DNA from: Halomonas dongshanensis
Lineage (GTDB): Bacteria; Pseudomonadota; Gammaproteobacteria; Pseudomonadales; Halomonadaceae
Length of the DNA: 64,000 bases
Direction: 5' to 3'
Assembly (NCBI RefSeq): GCF_024790395.1
Contig: NZ_JAJISC010000003.1
Span: 1-64,000, forward strand
In this document: in pieces, positions 1-8,371 of the stretch
Layout: each line of letters starts with the position of its first letter
Numbering within the stretch: position 1 is the stretch's first letter
Made by a program: the position numbers and the translations under genes
Notes under the pieces: generated by a model
Seen by the model: the letters and a program-made list of their open reading frames with translations, nothing else
Database searches by the model: none
Told to the model about the DNA's origin: nothing

Positions 1-2
1 GC

Positions 3-3000
3 GTGAATGCCACGGTCACCCTGGGTGACGGCACCCAAGTGGGCGACACCCTGGTGGTGGTCGATGGCAAAGGCAACGAGCTGGTCAACCGCCCGGTCAC
101 CCAGGCCGATCTGGACAACGGGGTCAGCGTGACGGTCACCGACCTGAACGCCAGCGACACCGCAATCAGCGTCACCGCCACGGTCACCGACCCGGCGGGT
201 AACATCGCGATGGCTACTGACACCGGTGTAATCGACCTAGTCCCAGTAGCGGAAGATGGGCAGCTGGTAGGTAAAGAAGATGTACCCCTGACGATCACGT
301 GGGATGCCTTCAATATTTCAGACGCAGATTCCGCTGATGAAGAGCTGGGAGTAATTATCACCCAGCTGCCTGAAGCAGGTGCCTTGCAATACAAAGCTGC
401 CGATGGAAGTTGGCAGAGTGTTGAAGAGAATAGCCACTTCACTAAAGCCCAGATCGACGCAGGCGAGCTGCGCTTTAAACCGGCAGCTAATGAATCCGGC
501 TTCGACGGTTATGGTGGCGATGGTTTGGGTAATCAGCAGGCTGACTATGCGCAATTCAGCTTTATACCTACGGATGCGCGTAACGAGGGTAAAGAGGCAA
601 CGCTTACTATTGATATTAAACCCGTTGCGGATGCGCCTGAAGTATCTATTGCGATAGGGGAAACGGTAGTTTCTGAACGCCAAACAGCCATTAAAGTCAA
701 GCACGGTAACGTCACGATTGATATTAGGGGCGATGAGATTGCTGCTGCGGGGATTGATGGCAAAATTATCAAGCCTCCGTTTAGTGACGGAAACCTGAAT
801 CCGGGAAGTGCCAACAATACGCATGGTGCTGATGTGATTGCCTTGATAGGTGACTTTAACAAGCTGGTAAGAGGAAACCAGCCTGTTAACTCTATCAACG
901 GGCAGGACAAGGATTATGTTTATCTGAGCAAGCCTTATGGCAGCTACTCAGTGGCTCTTGGCGAGGAGCATCAGAACTCTGGTTATGATGGAAGTATTAC
1001 CGATAAGGCTACCGGTATCCAAATCAGCCTAAACAACATCAAGGGCCTCATTTTTGGCGATGGGCATACCATGATGCCGGTTAATGCGGAGACAACGATT
1101 ACCCAAGAGGGCTTCGATATCGTCGAGCTGGACGTATCCGCGAAGCTTGTGGATATCGATGGCAGCGAGTTGTTGTCAGGCATCACGCTAACGGGAATTC
1201 CTGAAGGTGTCACCGTGACCAGTCAGGCAGGTTTTGACGTCATCAAGCAAAGCGATGGCAGCTGGTTCATCGATAACCCCGATGGTCAGGACCTCATTGA
1301 TCTGGGCCTACAGATGAAGGTGCCGCTTAGTGCCGGCGCGTTCGATGTGGTGGCAAGTGCAACATCGAAAGAGGTCGTGGGCTTCAATGATGACGGTACG
1401 CCCGTTGTCATCGATACGGCAACCAGCACGGCGACCACAGGCATCGAGCAGTACAATATCATTGTCGGCTCGCCAGGCAATGACGGCATCGAAGGTAGTA
1501 GTGGCAACGATATCATTATCGGGGACGTGGCGGGTCTGCAACTAGTGCCGGGGTCTGACTACAATATCGCCTTCATGGTCGATACCTCGAGCAGTATGGG
1601 CGTCAAAGGTATCGAGGATGCCAAGGCCTCTCTGGCAGAAGTTTTCAAGGCACTGAAAGCCAGCTCCATTGGCGAGGATGCAGGTAAGGTCAATGTCTTC
1701 CTGACGGACTTCAATACGCAGGTAGGCAAGACCGTGAGTGTAAACTTGGCGGATGAAGGTGCGTTGGCAAAACTGCAGGGTACTCTCGATGGAATGAAGT
1801 ACTTGCGTGACAAAGGAACCAACTACGAGGATGTCTTTAAAACGACCGCAAACTGGTTCCATAGCGAATCTGTAAAAGGCAATCCTGGCACTAACCTGAC
1901 TTACTTCATCACGGATGGTGCGCCCACGTTCTATCAGCAAAACGAGACCACGAAGCCTGTCATTGGATCCAGAAGCAGCAAGAAATGGATATTAGACCTG
2001 GATGCAATTCATTATCAGCCGGGGCAGCCGGTGTATGAAAACATCGACGGCACAAGACGCGAAGTTATCGACAAAGATGGCGCCGTTAAACAATGGAACT
2101 ACAGTTCCGGCTGTGGTGGCGGTAGTTGGACGAGCACGGTCATCGGTAACGTCATGGCTGATGGTAAGGGCGGATATGAGATTTCCGAGCTGGGAGGCAA
2201 CGGCAGCAGCACTACTGAAGAAGTGTTAGCTAACTCGAAAGCCGCGTTTGCGCTGCTTGATGGTCTGTCCGATATCAATGCGATCGGTATCGGGGCGAGC
2301 CTCAATGAAAGTCTGCTGAGCCAATTCGATTCAGATGGCATCGTGCAGGCGAACATTGATCCAGAGGACTTGGCCGATGCGATACTGGGACAGAACACCG
2401 TGCTGCCGTCGGGTGACGATGTCGTCAGAGGTGGTGAAGGAAACGACATCATCTTCGGCGATCAGGTCAAGTTCGCAGATATCGAAGGAAACGGCTTGCC
2501 AGCCATGAAGGCTTACATTGCCGATAAGTTGGGTATTGACGATCCTAATGCGCTATCAGCGCAGCAGATCCATGAATACATCACCGAAAACCATGACGAG
2601 TTTGGTCGTCTGGGTGGGGCCGCCGGTGGTAATGATATTCTCATTGGTGGCGAGGGTGATGATATCCTCTTCGGTATGGGTGGCAACGACACGCTGATAG
2701 GGGGAACAGGCAACGACATCATGTACGGCGGTACCGGTGCCAATACCTTCGTCTGGGAGAGCGGTGATCAAGGCTCTCTTCAGGCACCTGCTGTCGATCA
2801 AGTCATGGACTTCCAGTTGGGACGCTTTAACGGTAGTGGCGAAGCGGATCGCCTGGACTTGGCTGATCTATTGCAGGGAGAAGATAGCGGCAATATCGAT
2901 CAGTACATCTATGCTGAGCAGCAGGGCAGTGATACGGTGCTGCATATCAAGTCGGATGGAGGTTTGAAAGCTGGGGGGGACAATGCTGATCAACGAATTG

Positions 3001-3092
3001 TGCTCAAGGACGTAGAGATGCCCGAAGGAAGTAGCTCGTCTGACTTTATCCAGAGTATGCTGAATGATGGGCAGCTCAAGATAGACCTCTAA
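3..3092 (+). CDS. LapA-like giant RTX adhesin, C-terminal part (5' end off window)
   Basis: C-terminal ~1029 residues of a very large surface adhesin secreted by a type I system; the frame is open to the left edge, so the true start lies outside. Residues ~1-75 are the end of an Ig-like repeat array with higher GC and repeat-like DNA, followed by further Ig/cadherin-like modules to ~215 and a unique region. A von Willebrand A domain starts near residue 519 with the MIDAS motif DTSSS. RTX nonapeptides (GGxGxDxLx type) flank it at ~489-505, ~803-821 and most densely ~873-914. The last ~100 residues have the acidic, Leu/Asp-rich look of a type I secretion signal. A LapG/LapD pair 1 kb away fits a LapA-class adhesin retained at the cell surface until proteolysis. 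The N-terminal retention module and LapG site are not in the window. Exact ligand unknown. Confidence 0.9.
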   Translation: MNATVTLGDGTQVGDTLVVVDGKGNELVNRPVTQADLDNGVSVTVTDLNASDTAISVTATVTDPAGNIAMATDTGVIDLVPVAEDGQLVGKEDVPLTITWDAFNISDADSADEELGVIITQLPEAGALQYKAADGSWQSVEENSHFTKAQIDAGELRFKPAANESGFDGYGGDGLGNQQADYAQFSFIPTDARNEGKEATLTIDIKPVADAPEVSIAIGETVVSERQTAIKVKHGNVTIDIRGDEIAAAGIDGKIIKPPFSDGNLNPGSANNTHGADVIALIGDFNKLVRGNQPVNSINGQDKDYVYLSKPYGSYSVALGEEHQNSGYDGSITDKATGIQISLNNIKGLIFGDGHTMMPVNAETTITQEGFDIVELDVSAKLVDIDGSELLSGITLTGIPEGVTVTSQAGFDVIKQSDGSWFIDNPDGQDLIDLGLQMKVPLSAGAFDVVASATSKEVVGFNDDGTPVVIDTATSTATTGIEQYNIIVGSPGNDGIEGSSGNDIIIGDVAGLQLVPGSDYNIAFMVDTSSSMGVKGIEDAKASLAEVFKALKASSIGEDAGKVNVFLTDFNTQVGKTVSVNLADEGALAKLQGTLDGMKYLRDKGTNYEDVFKTTANWFHSESVKGNPGTNLTYFITDGAPTFYQQNETTKPVIGSRSSKKWILDLDAIHYQPGQPVYENIDGTRREVIDKDGAVKQWNYSSGCGGGSWTSTVIGNVMADGKGGYEISELGGNGSSTTEEVLANSKAAFALLDGLSDINAIGIGASLNESLLSQFDSDGIVQANIDPEDLADAILGQNTVLPSGDDVVRGGEGNDIIFGDQVKFADIEGNGLPAMKAYIADKLGIDDPNALSAQQIHEYITENHDEFGRLGGAAGGNDILIGGEGDDILFGMGGNDTLIGGTGNDIMYGGTGANTFVWESGDQGSLQAPAVDQVMDFQLGRFNGSGEADRLDLADLLQGEDSGNIDQYIYAEQQGSDTVLHIKSDGGLKAGGDNADQRIVLKDVEMPEGSSSSDFIQSMLNDGQLKIDL

Positions 3093-3112
3093 TATGCCGT
3101 TTTAATATGGTG

Positions 3113-3145
3113 AAGCTCCATTCGGGTTTTTCGAGTGGAGCTTTT
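3113..3145 (+). terminator. Rho-independent terminator of the adhesin gene
   Basis: Inverted repeat AGCTCCA...TGGAGCT, extended by TTCG/CGAG with one G-U pair, followed by a short T run, 20 bases after the adhesin stop codon. Confidence 0.75.
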
Positions 3146-3167
3146 AACCTAGAGAGCGATCTCAATC

Positions 3168-3668
3168 ATGTCGAGGAAAGTGTGCAGTATGTATTTCGAT
3201 GATGAACAATTATTACGCTGGATGAAAGGCGATAGTTCCGCAGTTGAATTCATCGAAATAGTCTGTGATGTGGCGCATAAATGGGATGACTTGATTGACA
3301 GAGATAAGGAACTAGATGACGCTAGCATCAATAAGCTTTTTTTCGATTTGTTGATCCGCTTGCCAAGGAACACATTCTATCGTAAAAATTTTGAACATCT
3401 TAATTCGGTATTAATGAATTCGATCTCTAATTGGCAAATCGCAACGGAGATGGAGAGAGAGGGCGACGACTATAGGACAAGTATTGCCTTTATTCTTCGG
3501 TCCTCCTATGTTGACTTGATTACACAGGCATCTTTGATCACTGGCGGAAATAAATGGGCATGTGCTGTAGGTAAGCAAGCTCGTGAAATTACGCACAGCG
3601 AAACCTACTCTGGTTATTTAAAAAATCTCACAAAGGAGAGTCAGGATAGAGCGAAGAGACAGTCGTAA
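3168..3668 (+). CDS. Small hypothetical protein with an Asp-rich DDLIDRD motif
   Basis: 166 residues, no signal peptide or membrane segment. It is AT-richer than its neighbours, which suggests transfer. Visible features are an Asp-rich stretch around residues 43-55 (HKWDDLIDRDKELDD), then a conserved-looking LPRNTFYRKNF segment near 66-76 and alternating helices. I associate this pattern loosely with uncharacterised phage-type proteins; the DDxxDR arrangement also recalls isoprenoid-synthase metal sites, but the protein is far too short for that family. No function can be assigned. A second ATG at 3189, preceded by AGGAAAG, is a credible alternative start that would remove seven residues. It lies between the adhesin terminator and the next small gene, in the same direction. 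Confidence 0.7.
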   Translation: MSRKVCSMYFDDEQLLRWMKGDSSAVEFIEIVCDVAHKWDDLIDRDKELDDASINKLFFDLLIRLPRNTFYRKNFEHLNSVLMNSISNWQIATEMEREGDDYRTSIAFILRSSYVDLITQASLITGGNKWACAVGKQAREITHSETYSGYLKNLTKESQDRAKRQS

Positions 3669-3704
3669 GTAATGAGTGTCTATAGCTAATCCTGCAATGA
3701 CACC

Positions 3705-4028
3705 ATGCTCTACATCAAACGCAATGCCCAGGGGGAAATCGTCATGCTCAGTAAAGAGCCTCTCGATGACGCCAACGAAACCATCGCGCCGGACTCGCCG
3801 GAGGTGTTTGCTTTTCTAGCGGCACAGACGGGGCAATCGGCGCAGTTCATCGCCTCGGATTTGGCATTCGTGCGGGTCGTGGAGGATATGTTGGAAGTGT
3901 TGCTGGAGAAGGGCGTGCTCAGCTTCACTGATCTACCGCCGGCGGCGCAAAGCAAGATCATGGAGCGTAAATCGCTGCGGGCCAAGAATGATGTGAACCT
4001 ACTAGGCGATGATGGCGACGTCATCTAG
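3705..4028 (+). CDS. Conserved small protein (annotated elsewhere as tryptophan synthase subunit beta like)
   Basis: 107 residues, soluble and acidic. The pattern MLYIKRNAQGEI at the N-terminus, then FIASDLAFVRVVEDMLEVL and KGVLSFTDLPPAAQ in the middle, matches a small Pseudomonas/Halomonas family that databases carry under the misleading name tryptophan synthase subunit beta like protein. It has no catalytic residues of TrpB and its role is unknown. In related genomes I recall it as a stand-alone gene, so its position beside the adhesin/LapD locus may be incidental. No clear Shine-Dalgarno precedes the ATG. It converges with lapD across a shared terminator. Confidence 0.75.
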   Translation: MLYIKRNAQGEIVMLSKEPLDDANETIAPDSPEVFAFLAAQTGQSAQFIASDLAFVRVVEDMLEVLLEKGVLSFTDLPPAAQSKIMERKSLRAKNDVNLLGDDGDVI

Positions 4029-4053
4029 AAAACATTCTTAGCCTCAAAGACGC

Positions 4054-4092
4054 AAGGCCGCTGCCACGAACTGGCAGCGGCCTTCTTTTTTG
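4054..4092. terminator. Strong hairpin terminator between small gene and lapD
   Basis: Perfect 13-bp stem AAGGCCGCTGCCA/TGGCAGCGGCCTT with a 5-base loop, followed by T-rich sequence on the plus strand. It terminates the upstream plus-strand gene. It may also end lapD transcription from the other side, although the T run there is poor. Confidence 0.85.
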
Positions 4093-4113
4093 GGCGTTAA
4101 TGCGTTTAGGTAA

Positions 4114-6048
4114 TCAATGCAGCTCGCGTACACCGGGGCCGGTCGCGCCGTCGGCGCCCGCTTGGAAGGCGGCGGTGAGCTCGGCTTCGGTGGTCACGCC
4201 CTCGGCGATCACCTGGATGCCTAGGGAGTGGCAAAGTGTCGCCATGCCACGCACGATGGCCTGTTGCTCTGAGGACGCATCAAGGCGACGGATCAGGCTG
4301 CTATCAACTTTGAGATACGCCAGCCCCATGTCGTGCAGGTCGGCGAGGCGGGTAAATTCAGCGCCCACGTGCTCTATTCCTAATTGGCAGCCTAGAGGGC
4401 GCAGGGCATGGCTCAAACTGCGAAGGCTGGCTACGGCTTGCGCATCCAGCGCTGCGGGCACTTCGAAGCAGAGATTTTGGGCTAGCGGTGTGGCTTCCAG
4501 CAGGGCGCGCAGCTCGTTAACGAAGCGCGCGCTAGTGATGGAGGCGATGGAAAGGTTCAGCCCCAGCGTGCGCGTTGGGGTGAGGGCTAGCTCTGCCAGC
4601 GCCTTTTTAACCACCGCCATATCCAGCGCGGGTTCGATGCCCAGGCGCGTTACCCAGGGTAGGAATACCCCGGCGCTTTGCCATGCCTGCTCCAGCTCCA
4701 GGCGGGCCGGGCATTCATAGTGAACGATCTGGCCTGTAGCGTCTACAACTGGGAAAAAAGCCAACTGTGGCCCTTTGGCCAAGGCAGCATCGAGCGCTTC
4801 ACGCCACTCGGCGTGGGTATGGAACAGCGAATGGTACTCGCGGTCGCGCACCACGACGCTGGTATGCACGCTACTCTCGGCTTCGGCCAGGGCGTCGTCG
4901 AGGGTGGCGAGTAGGGTACCGCGCTCGTCGTCACTTGCGTAGGGCATAACGGCGGCGAGCAGGCGTGGTCGTTCGCTATGCTCACTCGGGCTTTCCGTCG
5001 GTTGTGGGTGAGTATCGGCTGCTAGCGTTTGCAGCAGCGTAGTAAGCTCCTTGGCGAGTAGCTCGGGGCTTTCAGCGGCAGGGGCCATGACGGCGAAGTC
5101 GCTGCCGTTCAAGCGCCCGACCAGCGGCACATGCCACTGCTTACCGAGGCTCTCCAGGCGCGATGCCAGAGCCTTGAGTAGGGCATCGGTGGCGTTATGC
5201 CCCAACTGCTGATTGAGCTTTTCCAACTGCGACACGCGTACCATCGCCATGACCCCCGAGGCGCGGACGTCGTCGCTTGTCAGGGCAGCCGTTAGGCGGC
5301 CCATGAAGGCCTCGCGGTTGAGCGCACCGGTGATGCGATCGTGCTGCAAGTGGCGGCGCAGCGCGTCGAGTTTCTCGCCCTCTTGGCTTAGCATATGGTG
5401 CACATCGGCAGAGAGCGTATTCATCGCCTGAGCCAGTTGGCGAAGCTCTAGCGTTTTGGGCTCTTCACTGGTGGTAAAGCGGCGGGCACCGATGTCTCGC
5501 GCCTGCGTAACGACGCGGTCCAGCGGTTTTTTGATGCCGCGCACCAATACCCACGCCAGCAGTAGGCTAAGTAGGCCAGCCAGCGCGAACCAGGCGGCGA
5601 GTTCGAGCATGCTGCGCCAGAGGGCGGCGTAAGCGAAGCTGTGCTGGCTTGCAAGCGTGAGCGTGCCAAACTGACGCCAGCCATCTTGAATAGTGGCGCT
5701 GCCTTCGGGGACGTCGAAGTGCACTAGCTGACGAAACCACCTAGGAACGTCTCCCTCGTAGCTGGGCGCCGAGCGCTCGATCAGTACCTCGCCCTGAGGG
5801 TCGCGAAGAACGATCTGGCGGTAGTAGCCGGTATCGAACTGGGCCGCGATCAACAGCTCAAGCGTCACCGGGTCTTTATCCAGCTGGCTCATCGACAGCG
5901 CCAGGGCCGTGGCGTTGTCCTCGTTCTTGATCCGCACTTCCTGCTCGATATAGCTACGGCTGGTCGAAATACTCACCAGCAGGCTGCCGACGAACGACAC
6001 CAGCAGCACGGTAACGATGGCCAGCCAGAGCTGTTTGATAAGCGACAT
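4114..6048 (-). CDS. lapD: LapD, c-di-GMP receptor controlling adhesin release
   Basis: 644-residue inner-membrane signalling protein. Order: TM helix ~7-27, periplasmic LapD/MoxY-type sensor ~28-140, TM helix ~145-170, HAMP ~170-220, GGDEF-like domain ~230-400, EAL-like domain ~405-644. Both output domains are degenerate: RLNGSDF replaces the GGDEF signature and YECPARL replaces the EAL motif, so it should bind c-di-GMP without making or degrading it. In Pseudomonas fluorescens, c-di-GMP-bound LapD sequesters the periplasmic protease LapG and so protects LapA. Position directly downstream of lapG (41-bp gap) and near the LapA-like adhesin supports this role. AGAGGA precedes the ATG at good spacing. 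Confidence 0.92.
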   Translation of the reverse strand: MSLIKQLWLAIVTVLLVSFVGSLLVSISTSRSYIEQEVRIKNEDNATALALSMSQLDKDPVTLELLIAAQFDTGYYRQIVLRDPQGEVLIERSAPSYEGDVPRWFRQLVHFDVPEGSATIQDGWRQFGTLTLASQHSFAYAALWRSMLELAAWFALAGLLSLLLAWVLVRGIKKPLDRVVTQARDIGARRFTTSEEPKTLELRQLAQAMNTLSADVHHMLSQEGEKLDALRRHLQHDRITGALNREAFMGRLTAALTSDDVRASGVMAMVRVSQLEKLNQQLGHNATDALLKALASRLESLGKQWHVPLVGRLNGSDFAVMAPAAESPELLAKELTTLLQTLAADTHPQPTESPSEHSERPRLLAAVMPYASDDERGTLLATLDDALAEAESSVHTSVVVRDREYHSLFHTHAEWREALDAALAKGPQLAFFPVVDATGQIVHYECPARLELEQAWQSAGVFLPWVTRLGIEPALDMAVVKKALAELALTPTRTLGLNLSIASITSARFVNELRALLEATPLAQNLCFEVPAALDAQAVASLRSLSHALRPLGCQLGIEHVGAEFTRLADLHDMGLAYLKVDSSLIRRLDASSEQQAIVRGMATLCHSLGIQVIAEGVTTEAELTAAFQAGADGATGPGVRELH

Positions 6049-6059
6049 CCCAGGTCCTC

Positions 6060-6104
6060 TTAGATAAATCCTTGTTAATTAAAATCTTGTTAGGTGAAGC
6101 CTTG
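6060..6104 (-). repeat. Three tandem 15-nt copies of the lapG 3' end, each with an in-frame TAA
   Basis: Read on the minus strand, the last five codons of lapG (CAAGGCTTCACCTAA) are followed by CAAGATTTTAATTAA and CAAGGATTTATCTAA, each a 15-nt copy ending in TAA in the same frame. The block fills the lapG-lapD spacer up to the lapD ribosome site. Confidence 0.85.
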
Positions 6105-6794
6105 TGACTGCATGCGTTCGATGACGCCTCGCCAGCGGGAGAGGCGGGCGAGTGGGTCGGCGCGTGACTGCGTTGAGCCGCCCGCCCAGAGGCCGTCGCT
6201 ATTGAAGCTGAACAGGGGGTCAAGATCGCTACGCTGCGACGCTGGGGTGATCGACGGCAGTATATTATCGAGTACCAGCGGCTCGGCGTCGGGCGTCGAG
6301 TAGTAGCCGAGCACCATGTGCGCCTGCGTAATTTGGCTACGGCCGATGCGGGCGCGAACGTAGATCATGCGCAGACGTTCACCGGGCACGCCCAGCTGCT
6401 TGAGGGTGACGTACTTGGCGATGGAGTAATCCTCGCAGTCGCCTTGGCCCTGGCCCATGGTTTCTAGCGGCGTGGCCCAGTGGTCTTCGCTGCCCCAGTT
6501 GTTGATGTCATCGACCCAGCGTACGCGGCGGTTGAAGAAGTCGTTGACCTCGCGCAGCTGGACGCTGATCTCCTCACCGCGCAGACGCTCGAGCAGGGCA
6601 AACCACTCCTCCAGCACGCGAAGCCCGCCTTGGCCATAAAGCCGCTGCATGCTCTGACGCAAGCGGTCGGGGTCGAAGGCCTGCGCCGGCGGGGTAGGAA
6701 GCCCGAGCGCCAGCGCCGCAGCAACGCCACCGAGCCCGGCGAGAAAACGCCGACGCGAAGCATCGAGGGGGCGAGAAACGAAGCGAACGGACAT
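6090..6794 (-). CDS. lapG: LapG, periplasmic Ca-dependent cysteine protease
   Basis: 234 residues of the bacterial transglutaminase-like cysteine protease family that cleaves LapA-type adhesins near their N-terminus to release biofilm cells. The triad is visible: Cys120 in GQGDCEDYS, His159 in QAHMVLGYY and Asp176 in LVLDN. The NNWGSEDHWATP segment (~98-109) resembles the region that holds the Ca-binding acids in LapG. The N-terminus SRRRFLAGLGG followed by a hydrophobic stretch and an AQA cleavage site (~39) looks like a Tat rather than plain Sec signal. It is co-directional with lapD and probably with tesA upstream. The 3' end is tandemly duplicated. Confidence 0.92.
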   Translation of the reverse strand: MSVRFVSRPLDASRRRFLAGLGGVAAALALGLPTPPAQAFDPDRLRQSMQRLYGQGGLRVLEEWFALLERLRGEEISVQLREVNDFFNRRVRWVDDINNWGSEDHWATPLETMGQGQGDCEDYSIAKYVTLKQLGVPGERLRMIYVRARIGRSQITQAHMVLGYYSTPDAEPLVLDNILPSITPASQRSDLDPLFSFNSDGLWAGGSTQSRADPLARLSRWRGVIERMQSQGFT

Positions 6795-6885
6795 TCAGTG
6801 AGATCGCGGTGGGGCCGGGGGGAACAAGAGTACAGGGCATGCCCGGCCCGCGCTAGAGAAGCGGTGCGGGCCATCGCAATAGCAG

Positions 6886-7563
6886 CTAGGCATCGGCCTC
6901 CTCCGGTGAACGCTCGAGTAGCGGTTCGAGCGCAGGCCAAACGTTATCGAGGATGGTGGGTTGAGCAGCGGCGGTGGGGTGAATGCCATCGTCCTGCATC
7001 AGTTCGGCATCGAGCGCTACGCTTTCGAGTAAAAAGGGCACCAGGGCGACCTCGAACTCGTCGGCCAATTGATGGTAAACGCCGGTAAACGCATCGCGGT
7101 AGGCTTGGCCATAGTTGGGCGGAATATCGATACCTAAAAGCAGTACCTCGGCGTCGATGGCTTGGCTCTGCTCTATCATGGTGGCGAGATTGGCCTGCAT
7201 CTGCTGTGGCGCCAGGCCGCGCAGACCATCGTTGCCGCCGAGTTCGAGCAGCACGATGTCGGGGGCGTGCTGATCCAGCAGATCGGCAAGGCGCTGGCGA
7301 CCGCCAGAGGTGGTTTCACCGCTGATGCTGGCATTGACCACCTGGGCGCGTTCACCCAAGCGTTCTTGCAACAGCGTGACCCAGCCTTCGTCCTGCTCGA
7401 TGCCGTAGGCGGCGCTGAGGCTATCACCCATTACCAAAAGCGTTGGTGGCTCGTTGGCTTGCAGAGCAAGGGGGAAGGCGGTCACTATCATGGCTACCGT
7501 TAAGATGGCCCTCTTTCCTAGCACGCACAAAAGATGTTGTTGCCAGCGATTCGTTTGCCACAT
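6886..7563 (-). CDS. tesA: TesA-type periplasmic SGNH esterase/thioesterase
   Basis: 225 residues. A signal peptide (~1-36) precedes the SGNH hydrolase blocks: GDSLSAAYG with the nucleophile Ser, ELGGNDGLRG for block III, and DGIHPTAAAQ carrying the catalytic Asp and His. The family (TesA/TAP/arylesterase) hydrolyses acyl-CoA thioesters, lysophospholipids and aryl esters in the periplasm. The divergent arrangement with ybbA, 19 bp apart, is the same as in E. coli and many gammaproteobacteria. GAGG lies about 10 bases before the chosen ATG. Physiological substrate not deducible. Confidence 0.92.
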   Translation of the reverse strand: MWQTNRWQQHLLCVLGKRAILTVAMIVTAFPLALQANEPPTLLVMGDSLSAAYGIEQDEGWVTLLQERLGERAQVVNASISGETTSGGRQRLADLLDQHAPDIVLLELGGNDGLRGLAPQQMQANLATMIEQSQAIDAEVLLLGIDIPPNYGQAYRDAFTGVYHQLADEFEVALVPFLLESVALDAELMQDDGIHPTAAAQPTILDNVWPALEPLLERSPEEADA

Positions 7564-7582
7564 ATCAGGGATACCTCATTTC

Positions 7583-8371
7583 ATGACCGATGCGCCGGAT
7601 CAGTCTAGCCCGCTTTCTTCCAAACCGATATCTCCCCGCCCGCATGCCGATACTCTCGTGCTCGATGCGCGAGGGTTATGCAAGCAGGTGGTTAGCGGCG
7701 AAAAGCGCCTCACTATTCTCGCAGCGCTGGACCTTCAAGTAACGCGGGGTGAAAGCGTGGCCATTCTGGGGCGCAGCGGTGCGGGTAAATCGACCCTTCT
7801 GGGTCTACTCGCCGGGCTCGATACCCCGGATGAAGGCGAGCTTGCCCTTTTTGGCAAGCCGCTTAGCCGCCTGGATGAAGACGGCCGTGCAGCGCTGCGG
7901 GCGGGTAAGGTCGGCTTCGTGTTTCAGAATTTCCAGCTGTTACCCACCTTGAATGCGCTGGAAAACGTGCTGCTGCCGCTCGAACTTTCCGCGCGCGCCG
8001 GTGATACACCAGCAGCCAAAGAGTGGCTTTCGCGGGTAGGGCTTGCTGCGCGCACCGGGCATCTACCCAAGCAGCTTTCCGGTGGCGAACAGCAGCGGGT
8101 GGCCATCGCCCGCGCCTTCGTTACCGACCCCGAGCTGGTCTTTGCCGACGAGCCCACAGGCAACCTTGATCCCGATACTGGCGCCCAGATCATCGATCTG
8201 CTCTTCGAACTCAACCGCGCGTTGGGCACCACGCTGATTCTGGTCACGCATGATCACGCCTTGGCGCGACGCTGTAGCCGCTGCCTGCAGCTGGTCGATG
8301 GCCGTTTGGAGGCGTTTGATCGTTTCGATACGGGTGGTGACGCGGTAACGCCCAGCACAGGTGACGCATGA
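7583..8371 (+). CDS. ybbA: ABC transporter ATP-binding protein YbbA
   Basis: 262 residues with the start at MTDAPDQ; an upstream extension of the frame overlaps tesA and is unlikely to be translated. Walker [11 protein letters not shown]-loop in VFQNFQLLP, signature [14 protein letters not shown], Walker [13 protein letters not shown] and the H-loop VTHDH are all intact. It belongs to the MacB/LolD-like ABC group. It overlaps ybbP by 4 bp (ATGA) and should form one transporter with it. The substrate of YbbA-YbbP is not established; proximity to TesA suggests an envelope lipid or lipoprotein process, which is inference. Confidence 0.93.
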   Translation: MTDAPDQSSPLSSKPISPRPHADTLVLDARGLCKQVVSGEKRLTILAALDLQVTRGESVAILGRSGAGKSTLLGLLAGLDTPDEGELALFGKPLSRLDEDGRAALRAGKVGFVFQNFQLLPTLNALENVLLPLELSARAGDTPAAKEWLSRVGLAARTGHLPKQLSGGEQQRVAIARAFVTDPELVFADEPTGNLDPDTGAQIIDLLFELNRALGTTLILVTHDHALARRCSRCLQLVDGRLEAFDRFDTGGDAVTPSTGDA

